The notes below the pieces were generated by a model that saw nothing but the letters and a program-made list of their open reading frames with translations, searched no databases and was not told the origin of the DNA. Below, in pieces: positions 34,944 to 42,290 of a DNA stretch of 64,000 bases (the stretch's first letter is position 1; each line of letters starts with the position of its first letter). The DNA comes from Halopseudomonas nanhaiensis (lineage in GTDB: Bacteria; Pseudomonadota; Gammaproteobacteria; Pseudomonadales; Pseudomonadaceae): assembly GCF_020025155.1 (NCBI RefSeq), contig NZ_CP073751.1:2232001-2296000 (forward strand), read 5' to 3'. Position numbers and translations under genes: made by a program.

Positions 34944-35234
34944 ATGCTAAATATCCTGGCTGTCATAGCGATGGTGCTCATCGCTGTCTATCTATGGCGT
35001 TCTTCGGAGCTCCTGCACTGCCTGTCGCATCGATCACTAGTCGACGATGACGTTACCTCCGCCGGGGCGTCGCTGCTGCTGCGGGCGATCTGCATAACCA
35101 TGCTCATTCTTTCGGTTATGTTCGTGGCTACTTCGCATCAGCCAGCAGCCGACACCAGCCCTGAAAGCCTTGACGGGATGGAAACGTCCGAGAGTCATGG
35201 CGGCGCTGCGGAGTCGATGCCGTCGGCGGAATAA
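34944..35234 (+). CDS. small two-segment membrane protein
   Basis: A 96-residue product from ATG 34944, with AAGGGG about 6 nt upstream; a TTG 21 nt earlier is an alternative. It has an N-terminal membrane segment (LNILAVIAMVLIAVYLW), a polar loop containing HCLSHRSLVDDD, a second membrane segment (ICITMLILSVMFVATS) and an acidic, Ser/Glu-rich tail. I do not recognise a family. Two direct repeats lie about 65-95 bp upstream. It separates the iron locus from the zinc receptor. Confidence 0.6.
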   Translation: MLNILAVIAMVLIAVYLWRSSELLHCLSHRSLVDDDVTSAGASLLLRAICITMLILSVMFVATSHQPAADTSPESLDGMETSESHGGAAESMPSAE

Positions 35235-35533
35235 GCCTTTCAGCTCGATCCTCATGGCAGTTGTCATTCTAACGTCCTATCCGGCCTCCTCTGTCCCAGG
35301 TGCCTCTGCGCTCGGTGAGCGACCCGCGCCTGGCAGCGATGCCCCTCCTCTGACGCTCTCTCCTAATCGCAGCTGACCATTCCCGACGAGGCCAGCCAAC
35401 CACTCCACCAACCGGCTGCGACATTTGAGTTATAGTATAACGTATTGTAATCTCCCGACCGGGTCGCGATTGGCGGCCCGCCTGACTCTTCCATCGCCTC
35501 GGAAGGCTGTTGTCACACGTCTGGAGAATCAAC
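35235..35533. other. zinc-receptor promoter region
   Basis: A 299-bp gap with no credible gene. Its right third carries the Zur-type repeat at 35429. The left part has no feature I recognise. Confidence 0.6.
35429..35441. promoter_or_regulatory. Zur box core
   Basis: GTTATA-G-TATAAC is a perfect 6-bp inverted repeat around one base, matching the core of gammaproteobacterial Zur boxes. It is placed about 93 bp upstream of znuD, where zinc-loaded Zur would repress. Confidence 0.8.
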
Positions 35534-37597
35534 GTGAAGCTCAAACCAACCCCCCTAGCCCTCGGCATCGGTCTCGCCGTGTTCTCGACTGGCGCGCTTG
35601 CCGAAACCGTCGAGCTCGATCCTGTCATCGTCAGCGCCAACGCACTGGCGCGGCCCAGCCAGGATATGGTGGTACCAGCGCAGGTACTGAATGGAACAGA
35701 ACTTGTCATGACGCGAGAGGCGACCCTCGGCGAGACCCTCGATCATTTGCCCGGACTGCGTTCAAGCAGTTTCGGCGCCGGCGCGGGCCGGCCCGTGATA
35801 CGCGGCCTCGATGGAGCTCGCGTGAAGGTGCTCAGCGATGGGGTCGATGTGCTCGATGCTTCCACCGTCAGCCCCGACCACGCAGTGACCAGCGAGCCGC
35901 TGCTTGCCGAGCGCATCGAGGTACTCAAGGGTCCTGCAGCGCTGCTGTATGGCGGCGGCGCCATCGGCGGCGTGATCAACGTCATCGACCGGAAAGTCCC
36001 CACCTATATTCCCGAGAACGGGTACGAGGCCGACCTGGAGCTGCGCGGCAACAGCGTAGCCAACGAGCACGCAGGCGCGTTTGGCATAACTGCCGGGGCC
36101 GGCAACTTCACCGTCAGGGCGGAGGGGAGCAAACGCAAGACGGACGATTACGAAATCCCCGGCTCGGTTGATGAACAAACCGGCTCATACAACGACACCG
36201 ACTCATTCACCCTCGGTGGCAGCTTCATCGGCGACCGCGGTTTCATCGGGCTGGCTTATGGCGAACAGAACCGCCGCTATGGCCTGCCGTTCCATGAACA
36301 CGCTGACTGCCATACGCACGGACCTCGCGATTGGCATTGCAGCGACCACGACGAGCATGGCCACGAGGAGGAGCATGACGAGCACGCCGGCCATGAAGAC
36401 GAGCATGAACACGAGCACGACCATGAACATGAGGCAGTGCCCTACGTCGACATGAAGCGCAAGCGCTGGGACCTGCGCGCCCAGGCCAGCGAACCGCTGC
36501 CCGGGTTCGAGTCCGTGCGTGTGCGCGTCGGTCACAGCCAGTACGAACACGATGAAATCGAAAATGGTGTGGTCGGCACCCGCTTCAGCAACGACGCCAC
36601 CGACGCGCGCGTCGAACTGACCCACCGTTCGCTGCTCGGCTGGCGCGGCGTAATCGGCGCCCAGACGCTGCGCCGCGACTTCGAGACCACCGGCGAAGAA
36701 GCGTACGTCCCACATACGCTGACGCGGAATCACGGCCTGTTCCTGCTGGAAGAGTTCGACACCGGAACCTGGCGCTACGAAGTCGGCTTGCGCCAGGAAT
36801 GGCAGCACATCGACGCCGACGGGGCGGACAACGCACGGCACCAGGGAACATCAGCCTCTGCTGGAGCCGTCTGGACCTTCAGGCCCAACTACTCCCTTGG
36901 CTTGGGGCTGTCGCGCTCTCAGCGCCTGCCGACCGCCGAAGAGCTCTATGCCAACGGACCACATGCAGCCACCAGCACAGTGGAGCTGGGCAACCCCGAC
37001 CTCGACGAAGAGACCTCGTACAACGCCGAGTTGACCCTGAGCAAGCTGGCCGGTCCGGCCACGTTCACTGTGAGCCTGTTCCGCAACGCCATCGACGATT
37101 TCATCTACGCAGCCGATACCGGTAGTGACGTAGGCGGTGAGCTGCGCGAAATCGAGTACCGCCAGCGCGACGCGATCTTCACCGGTGTAGAGGGCGAAGT
37201 ACGCTTCGAGGCAACCGCCAGCACAGCGGTGACCTTCTTCGGTGATCACGTTCGAGGTGAACTGCGCAGCGGCGGCGAAGATCTACCTCGCATTCCCGCC
37301 GATCGGTTGGGGGTTCGTCTGAATCAACGCTTCACGCCGGCGATCAATGGCTCGCTGCAGTTCCATCGCATACGCCAGCAGGATCGCCTAGCCTCCTTCG
37401 AAAGCGAGACTGAAGGCTACAACATGCTCAGCGCCGGGCTGAGTTACAGCGGCGACGTCAGCGACGCCAGTTATCTGCTGTACCTGAAAGCGAACAATCT
37501 GCTGAACGAAAAGGCACGCGAACACACCTCCTTCATCAAGGACGAGGTATTGCTACCAGGGCGCAACCTGACTGCAGGGGTGCGCTTCTCGTTCTAA
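35534..37597 (+). CDS. znuD: TonB-dependent zinc receptor ZnuD
   Basis: A 687-residue outer-membrane receptor, taken from GTG 35534 (GGAGA 7 nt upstream); an in-frame TTG at 35510 is less likely. The signal peptide ends GALA (about residue 20). The plug includes ETLDHLPGLRSSSFG, RPVIRGLDGARVKVLSDG and ERIEVLKGPAALLYGGGAIGGVINV; the barrel ends with LTAGVRFSF. An extracellular loop of about 47 residues (codons 36293-36433) contains 16 His and 2 Cys in HE/HD-rich repeats, the zinc-capturing hallmark of ZnuD. The Zur box upstream agrees. It imports Zn2+ across the outer membrane under zinc limitation. Confidence 0.94.
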   Translation: MKLKPTPLALGIGLAVFSTGALAETVELDPVIVSANALARPSQDMVVPAQVLNGTELVMTREATLGETLDHLPGLRSSSFGAGAGRPVIRGLDGARVKVLSDGVDVLDASTVSPDHAVTSEPLLAERIEVLKGPAALLYGGGAIGGVINVIDRKVPTYIPENGYEADLELRGNSVANEHAGAFGITAGAGNFTVRAEGSKRKTDDYEIPGSVDEQTGSYNDTDSFTLGGSFIGDRGFIGLAYGEQNRRYGLPFHEHADCHTHGPRDWHCSDHDEHGHEEEHDEHAGHEDEHEHEHDHEHEAVPYVDMKRKRWDLRAQASEPLPGFESVRVRVGHSQYEHDEIENGVVGTRFSNDATDARVELTHRSLLGWRGVIGAQTLRRDFETTGEEAYVPHTLTRNHGLFLLEEFDTGTWRYEVGLRQEWQHIDADGADNARHQGTSASAGAVWTFRPNYSLGLGLSRSQRLPTAEELYANGPHAATSTVELGNPDLDEETSYNAELTLSKLAGPATFTVSLFRNAIDDFIYAADTGSDVGGELREIEYRQRDAIFTGVEGEVRFEATASTAVTFFGDHVRGELRSGGEDLPRIPADRLGVRLNQRFTPAINGSLQFHRIRQQDRLASFESETEGYNMLSAGLSYSGDVSDASYLLYLKANNLLNEKAREHTSFIKDEVLLPGRNLTAGVRFSF

Positions 37598-37615
37598 TTT
37601 GTCCTACGTGTACGG

Positions 37616-37635
37616 GGGCACTCGCAGGAGTGCCC
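37616..37635 (+). terminator. hairpin after znuD
   Basis: GGGCACTC-GCAG-GAGTGCCC forms a perfect 8-bp stem 19 nt after the znuD stop. No T run follows, so it may be a weak or Rho-assisted terminator, or an mRNA 3' stabiliser. Confidence 0.55.
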
Positions 37636-37924
37636 TCGGCTGCGCAGCGGCTTACCGTCTACTCGACGGGACTCCGCGTCCGAATCGCCGGTGTACGGTC
37701 CTTGGCTTAGTTCTCGTTACGTGGCGCTCTGATTATTTCATTTGCTTATGGATTGGCATCAGATAATAAAAATCGCTGTCTGGCTCGACCGCGAGAGGCC
37801 GTTCCGCTGCTACGCTGTTACGTCACGCATCGCGGTGATTCTCTTGCGCCCCTGAAATTCGATATTCACCCAGGCCTGAATATGACCGGCGAGACAGATT
37901 CGACGATTCTGCGCGGCAGCGTGC

Positions 37925-37944
37925 CCACTATATCGATATAGTGG
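37925..37944. promoter_or_regulatory. 20-bp perfect palindrome
   Basis: CCACTATATCGATATAGTGG is self-complementary over all 20 bases and lies 132-152 bp upstream of the MFS start. It looks like an operator for a dimeric regulator; none is encoded next to it. Confidence 0.55.
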
Positions 37945-38076
37945 CTGGGTTGGTCTCGTTGGAACGGGCTCTAAAGTTTCTACAGGCCAGTCAGGCACCG
38001 CCAGGACCGGGTAGTATCAGCGTGCGGTTTACAGCTTGCGTCTACTTATAACAACGTACCTAGAAGAGGATTGTTC

Positions 38077-39543
38077 ATGAGCGCCACCACTGCCAGAGAT
38101 GGGGGTAGCCAAGGCCACTTGGTCGGCTACGGCTCCAAGGCGTACCGCAATTACGTGCTCTTCGCGCTGACCCTAATCTACATCCTGAATTTCGTCGATC
38201 GCGCCCTGCTAGCGGTCGTCGGTCCCGATCTGGTGCCAGATCTCGGGATTACGGACACTCAGTTCGGTCTTCTCACCGGCTTCGGTTTCGCCTTGCTCTA
38301 CACAGCCGTGGGCATCCCCCTGGCGCGTTTTGCCGATGTCGCCCATCGCGTTTGGATCATGACCGTCTGCGTAGCATTGTGGTCGCTCATGACGGCGCTC
38401 TGCGGCCTGGCGACGGATGTCACCATCGGCTCTATCACCATCGGCGCATTCTGGATTCTGCTGATGTGTCGCGTCGGCGTGGGTATCGGCGAAGCGGGCT
38501 GTACACCGCCGGCCAATTCCTTGATCGCGGACTACTTCATCCCGCGTGAACGTTCCCAGGCGCTGGGTTTCTACGCCATGGGCGTGACGCTTGGCACCAT
38601 GTTCGCCAACCTGATCGGCGGCTGGGTTACCGACGTGTTCGACTGGCGCACCGCCTTTTTCGTCGTCGGTCTGCCGGGCTTGCTGGTCGCCCTGGTTTTC
38701 AAACTCACGGTCAAGGAGCCGCCACGCGGCTACACCGATCCGCAGCAAGCCGTGCAGAAAGAACGAGCCAGCCTCGGCGAGGCCATCCATGAGCTGATGG
38801 GCAAGCCTGCTTTCTGGCTGATGACCGCCGGCGCCACCATTGCCGCGTTCTGCGGTTACGGCATCTCCTCGTTCCAGTCGCTCTTTCTGGTCCGCACCTA
38901 CGAAATCACCGCCGGCCAGGCAGCGATCTGGATCAACACGCCGGTAGCCCTGTCTGCAGCCATAGGCACCTTCGCCACAGGGTGGCTAGCAACCAAAATT
39001 TACAAGAAGCATCCGGGCGCCATAGCCTGGGTACCGGCGATGGGCCTGGCAGTATCGGTTCCGTTCTATATTTTCGCTTTCACCACCGACAATCTGCTCT
39101 ACGCTGCCATCGGCCTGGTCATCGCCGGCTTCGTGAAGTACGGCTATCTAGCCGCTCAGTACACGATCGGCCAGGGTGTGGTAAGCATGCGTGTGCGCGC
39201 AATGGCTACCGCCGTGATGCTGCTTCTCGTCAACCTGATTGGCTACGGCTTCGGCCCGCTGTTCATTGGCGCGGTCTCCGACATCTTCTTCAAGTCCGGC
39301 GTCGCCGAGCTCGGGGTCGCGGCTGGCGAACTGGCGCGCAATCAGTGTCACCCCGCCGTACTTGGTCAGTTGAACCAGAACCTGCAAGAAGTCTGTGGGC
39401 AGGTCTACGCGCAAAGCCTGCAGACTTCCATGGTCATCATGGCCTGCCTGTACCTTGCGAGCGCTCTGTGCTTCCTGTTGACCTGGCGCCGGCTGGGCAG
39501 GGATATGGTGGACAGACAGGTTGCGAAACCAGTGACGCCATAA
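38077..39543 (+). CDS. spinster-type MFS transporter
   Basis: A 488-residue carrier from ATG 38077 (GAAGAGGA 7 nt upstream; a TTG start 6 nt earlier is possible). It has twelve predicted helices. Characteristic are YILNFVDRALLAVVGPDLVPDLGITDTQFGLLTG (in two parts) at the N-terminus, RVGVGIGEAGCTPPANSLIADYF in the helix 4-5 region, and FYAMGVTLGTMFANLIGG, as seen in spinster-like transporters of the major facilitator superfamily. A segment of about 45 residues with two Cys lies before the last helix. Substrates of bacterial members are mostly unknown. Transcribed alone and closed by a strong terminator. Confidence 0.88.
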   Translation: MSATTARDGGSQGHLVGYGSKAYRNYVLFALTLIYILNFVDRALLAVVGPDLVPDLGITDTQFGLLTGFGFALLYTAVGIPLARFADVAHRVWIMTVCVALWSLMTALCGLATDVTIGSITIGAFWILLMCRVGVGIGEAGCTPPANSLIADYFIPRERSQALGFYAMGVTLGTMFANLIGGWVTDVFDWRTAFFVVGLPGLLVALVFKLTVKEPPRGYTDPQQAVQKERASLGEAIHELMGKPAFWLMTAGATIAAFCGYGISSFQSLFLVRTYEITAGQAAIWINTPVALSAAIGTFATGWLATKIYKKHPGAIAWVPAMGLAVSVPFYIFAFTTDNLLYAAIGLVIAGFVKYGYLAAQYTIGQGVVSMRVRAMATAVMLLLVNLIGYGFGPLFIGAVSDIFFKSGVAELGVAAGELARNQCHPAVLGQLNQNLQEVCGQVYAQSLQTSMVIMACLYLASALCFLLTWRRLGRDMVDRQVAKPVTP

Positions 39544-39554
39544 GTAGCTACCCA

Positions 39555-39579
39555 GAGGGCGCATTGCGCCCTCTTTTTT
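39555..39579 (+). terminator. intrinsic terminator after the MFS gene
   Basis: GAGGGCGC-ATT-GCGCCCTC gives an 8-bp stem with a 3-nt loop followed by six T residues. Confidence 0.93.
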
Positions 39580-39764
39580 CCGCTTCGAAAAGTAATTGGG
39601 GTCGCGGTGTACATGGGGGCCGATGAACATCGGCGCTTTCGACTGGTTCGTTCAACTGAGTCCACTCCGTGATTGACCGTCTATTCAGTGGAAACTGTCA
39701 TCCGTCTCATGTTGCCCAGCAGCTCGGTCAGGCCGAGTGTCAGGCAGCCAAAACACTACTGAAA

Positions 39765-40595
39765 CTATCTTGCTTCGCCACCGCCGCCCTTCGATTCTGC
39801 CAACCAAACCTGCCATCCTCCGCTGGGTTCCTGTTCGACTTCCAACAGATCATAGGTCTTCACCATGTCGAGCAATCCAGAATGGCCATGGGCTTTAGGC
39901 GAAAACGCGGGATCCGTGCGCTTTAGATATTGTCCCAACGGGCCAAGCCCAACCTTCCCCTCTGACGTGTCGCCTGCCAGCAGAGAGACTGCTTCGACCA
40001 CGAAACGTGGTCTGCGCTTGGCGATTGCGTCGGGGCTTTCAGGCTTGGTGACTTTCGGCTTAACCACAGTGTCCTTTTTGGTCGGGGCCTTCTCTGCGGA
40101 ATCCGCGTTCGCCTCCACTTCGGCTTCGCCGGGCGTCCATTCGAAGAACTGATCGCTAGCGTTCCGCAGCGCATCGGGAGTTTTGCCTTCGCCGACAATG
40201 CAAACCGTAGCGCCACGCTCGCGCAGCTTGCGGCAGAGGTAGGCAAAGTCTGAGTCGCTGGTTACCAGGCAAAACGTATCCGCACGGTGATCGAACATCT
40301 GTTCCAGGGCGTCGAGCGCGAGCGCGATGTCCGCTGTGTTCTTGCCTGATGCGTACTGATACTGCAGGCAAGGTGTGAACGCCAAACGCACCAATGCTTC
40401 CTGCCATTTGTTAGCCAGCGTGGTGTGGTTGCCGTAGCCACGGCGAACCGTGACGCGGCCGAACTGGGCAACCACGCGCAGCGCATATGGCAGGATTTCC
40501 GGCCTGACGTTATCGCAGTCGACCAATACGGCCACCCGCGCTTCGTTGCCGTTTGGGTATTCGAAGGATCCGTTAGCTTTGGTGTTGAGGCTCAT
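39765..40595 (-). CDS. NYN-domain ribonuclease-like protein with C-terminal LOTUS/OST-HTH domain
   Basis: A 276-residue protein. The N-terminal PIN-like NYN domain (about 20-150) shows VAVLVDCDNV (Asp26, Asp28), TADIALALDAL (Asp89) and FCLVTSDSDFAYL (Asp114, Asp116), the acidic set for metal-dependent RNA cleavage. A Lys/Pro-rich linker (about 160-195) precedes a winged-helix OST-HTH/LOTUS domain (about 197-265), which in other proteins binds RNA. It is the last gene of a three-gene cluster with a membrane protein and a membrane-anchored Mrr nuclease. A housekeeping RNA-processing role cannot be excluded. Confidence 0.88.
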   Translation of the reverse strand: MSLNTKANGSFEYPNGNEARVAVLVDCDNVRPEILPYALRVVAQFGRVTVRRGYGNHTTLANKWQEALVRLAFTPCLQYQYASGKNTADIALALDALEQMFDHRADTFCLVTSDSDFAYLCRKLRERGATVCIVGEGKTPDALRNASDQFFEWTPGEAEVEANADSAEKAPTKKDTVVKPKVTKPESPDAIAKRRPRFVVEAVSLLAGDTSEGKVGLGPLGQYLKRTDPAFSPKAHGHSGLLDMVKTYDLLEVEQEPSGGWQVWLAESKGGGGEAR

Positions 40596-40632
40596 CTGTT
40601 CTCGTTATAAATGCCTTTCACAGGCGTAGCAG

Positions 40633-41271
40633 TCAATTGACTGGATTGTAGAGCTCGGCTCTTTTACAAGCCGCTGAATACTTGTTCTCACTGCGGTAGC
40701 AGGACTGATTGTGACCACTCTTGACGGCTTTCTTGAACCGCCGACACTCGATGCTGCCTTCCTTGAAAAAAAAGCAATCCGGCTTGCTCTCTTTCACCAC
40801 CGTCACATACCCAGGCTTCGGTTTTACCGGCTGGACAGGTTCCGCGACGCGAGGCTGCGCCATGCTGATGGTGTTTATCCGAGTCGTCGGCACGTAGTTG
40901 GCGTCATTGAACACGGTCTGCCTGGGCTCGGGATTGGTTATTGGCCGGGCTGGTTCGCTCAGCAGGCGGTTAACCTGCCCGGCATCGTCGGACCGATTCT
41001 GGATAGGTCCGATAGCCGCGATCCGCTGGTTCGCCTCAGGACGAACCGGTGCCGTAGGCGGAACAGCAATAGCTGCCCTCACCGCAGCGGTCTTGTGCTG
41101 AATCAACTGTCTTGAGTCCAGATAATTTGCCAAGGCACCGAAGGCGAGACACACCAGCACAACCGACAGCAACAGTTGCTTATGCTTGCCTCGCCCCCGC
41201 CTCGCGCGCATCGGCGTATCGTCCCAATCGGCACGCAGGAACATATCTTCGAGCTTTTTGTGGTCAGACAT
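40633..41271 (-). CDS. single-pass membrane protein with Cys-containing periplasmic tail
   Basis: A 212-residue protein: a basic cytoplasmic N-terminus (MRARRGRGKHKQ), one membrane segment (LLLSVVLVCLAFGALANYL, about 33-51), then a Pro-rich periplasmic region ending in a compact domain with four Cys (CFFF, ECRRF, SCYR, ACKR). Two disulfides or a metal site are likely. I do not recognise a family. Its start lies 8 nt inside the end of the Mrr gene, and the NYN gene follows after 37 nt, so all three are probably one operon. Confidence 0.75.
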   Translation of the reverse strand: MSDHKKLEDMFLRADWDDTPMRARRGRGKHKQLLLSVVLVCLAFGALANYLDSRQLIQHKTAAVRAAIAVPPTAPVRPEANQRIAAIGPIQNRSDDAGQVNRLLSEPARPITNPEPRQTVFNDANYVPTTRINTISMAQPRVAEPVQPVKPKPGYVTVVKESKPDCFFFKEGSIECRRFKKAVKSGHNQSCYRSENKYSAACKRAELYNPVN

Positions 41272-42127
41272 TTACCACCCCACGGCACCCTGGGTACGTC
41301 GAGCACCCCCAGAATGGATTACCCGCGTTGGCGCCGCGCTTGGCCAATCGCTTGATCATCGCGCTGTTGCAGACCGGACAGGTTGGATCCTGCTTTGCCG
41401 GTTGATCTGCGGGCTGCACCGGCTCGGTGGGCCTGGGTTGCGCATGCGCGGTGCGGTGCTGTGTCAGCCATTGCTTGAGCCGAGCACCGTCGATCAGCTG
41501 AATGTTCCGGCCCGAGGCGAAGGCTTTGGCTTCCTTGGTGAACTGGCCGGAGGTAACGACGAACCCGCCCGCTGCACCCTCCACGGCCATCGCACCGAAG
41601 AACTCACGTATGACTGGCACGCCGACCTTGAGCGCGCGCCAGTGCTTGCATTGCACGAGGTACTTTTCGCCGGCCTTGCGCAGAATCAGATCCACCCCGC
41701 CATCCGGCCCGTGGCCGCCGGTCTCGGTGATGGCGTAACCCCGGTGGCGGAAGGCTTCGCCGACCAGTTGTTCGAACTGCTGCCAGCTCAGGCCATCGAT
41801 GGCCTTGCCGGGTTGAGTGGCGCTTTGTACATCGGCCAATAGCTTTTTCCGGCGCGCACGGGCAAACACCGAGCCGATGGCACCGAACAGGCAAGCGAAG
41901 GGAATCAAATATTGGCCGAAGGAGGCAAAGGTGCGTATCAGCTGGCCGGCAACGACGCCGCCCATGTCGTTAGGCGTAACCGCGCGAGGAACGGGCATCG
42001 GGCTGTTCGCGATCGGGTTGAGGGTCAACCAGGCGATCAGACCTATCAATACACTTGCCCACCAGGGCAATCGAGCGAGGATCGTTATGAGATCGTCGAA
42101 GGGAGTCGTACGTCTACTGCGGGCCAT
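41264..42127 (-). CDS. membrane-anchored Mrr-like restriction endonuclease with zinc ribbon
   Basis: A 287-residue protein. Two membrane segments (about 20-38 and 58-90) tether it with the rest facing the cytoplasm. The Mrr_cat domain (about 112-225) has FEQLVGEAF, GPDGGVDLIL (Asp146) and YLVQCKHWR (Gln159, Lys161), the D-QxK catalytic set of the PD-(D/E)xK fold. A topoisomerase-type zinc ribbon (Cys250, 253, 275, 281) ends the protein. Mrr nucleases cut modified DNA. The membrane tether and Zn ribbon resemble a widespread but little-studied group. First gene of a three-gene cluster with an NYN protein; defence is a reasonable inference, not shown. Confidence 0.87.
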   Translation of the reverse strand: MARSRRTTPFDDLITILARLPWWASVLIGLIAWLTLNPIANSPMPVPRAVTPNDMGGVVAGQLIRTFASFGQYLIPFACLFGAIGSVFARARRKKLLADVQSATQPGKAIDGLSWQQFEQLVGEAFRHRGYAITETGGHGPDGGVDLILRKAGEKYLVQCKHWRALKVGVPVIREFFGAMAVEGAAGGFVVTSGQFTKEAKAFASGRNIQLIDGARLKQWLTQHRTAHAQPRPTEPVQPADQPAKQDPTCPVCNSAMIKRLAKRGANAGNPFWGCSTYPGCRGVVNV

Positions 42128-42290
42128 CCATGGGCTCCTGCGTCACTGGCTTCACTGCCATGAGCGGACGTTAACCCGTTACAGGCGCAGCGGTAAAGTC
42201 CGGTTGTCGGCGCGCGGCCAGAGGGGCAAGCAAAGAGGCCGAAACCCGCGCTTCGGCCTATTGCCTGGTCTTTGAAAGGTCAGCGGTTCC

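Larger units (their letters stand above)
37598..38076. other. intergenic region upstream of the MFS gene
   Basis: A 479-bp gap. It begins with a hairpin after znuD, and contains a 20-bp perfect palindrome at 37925-37944. An in-frame stretch at 37753-37941 has no ribosome site and no similarity, so I do not call it. Confidence 0.6.

Noticed and set aside
37753..37941. 62-codon frame in the gap before the MFS gene
   Set aside because: No ribosome site, no recognisable content, and its end overlaps the perfect palindrome.
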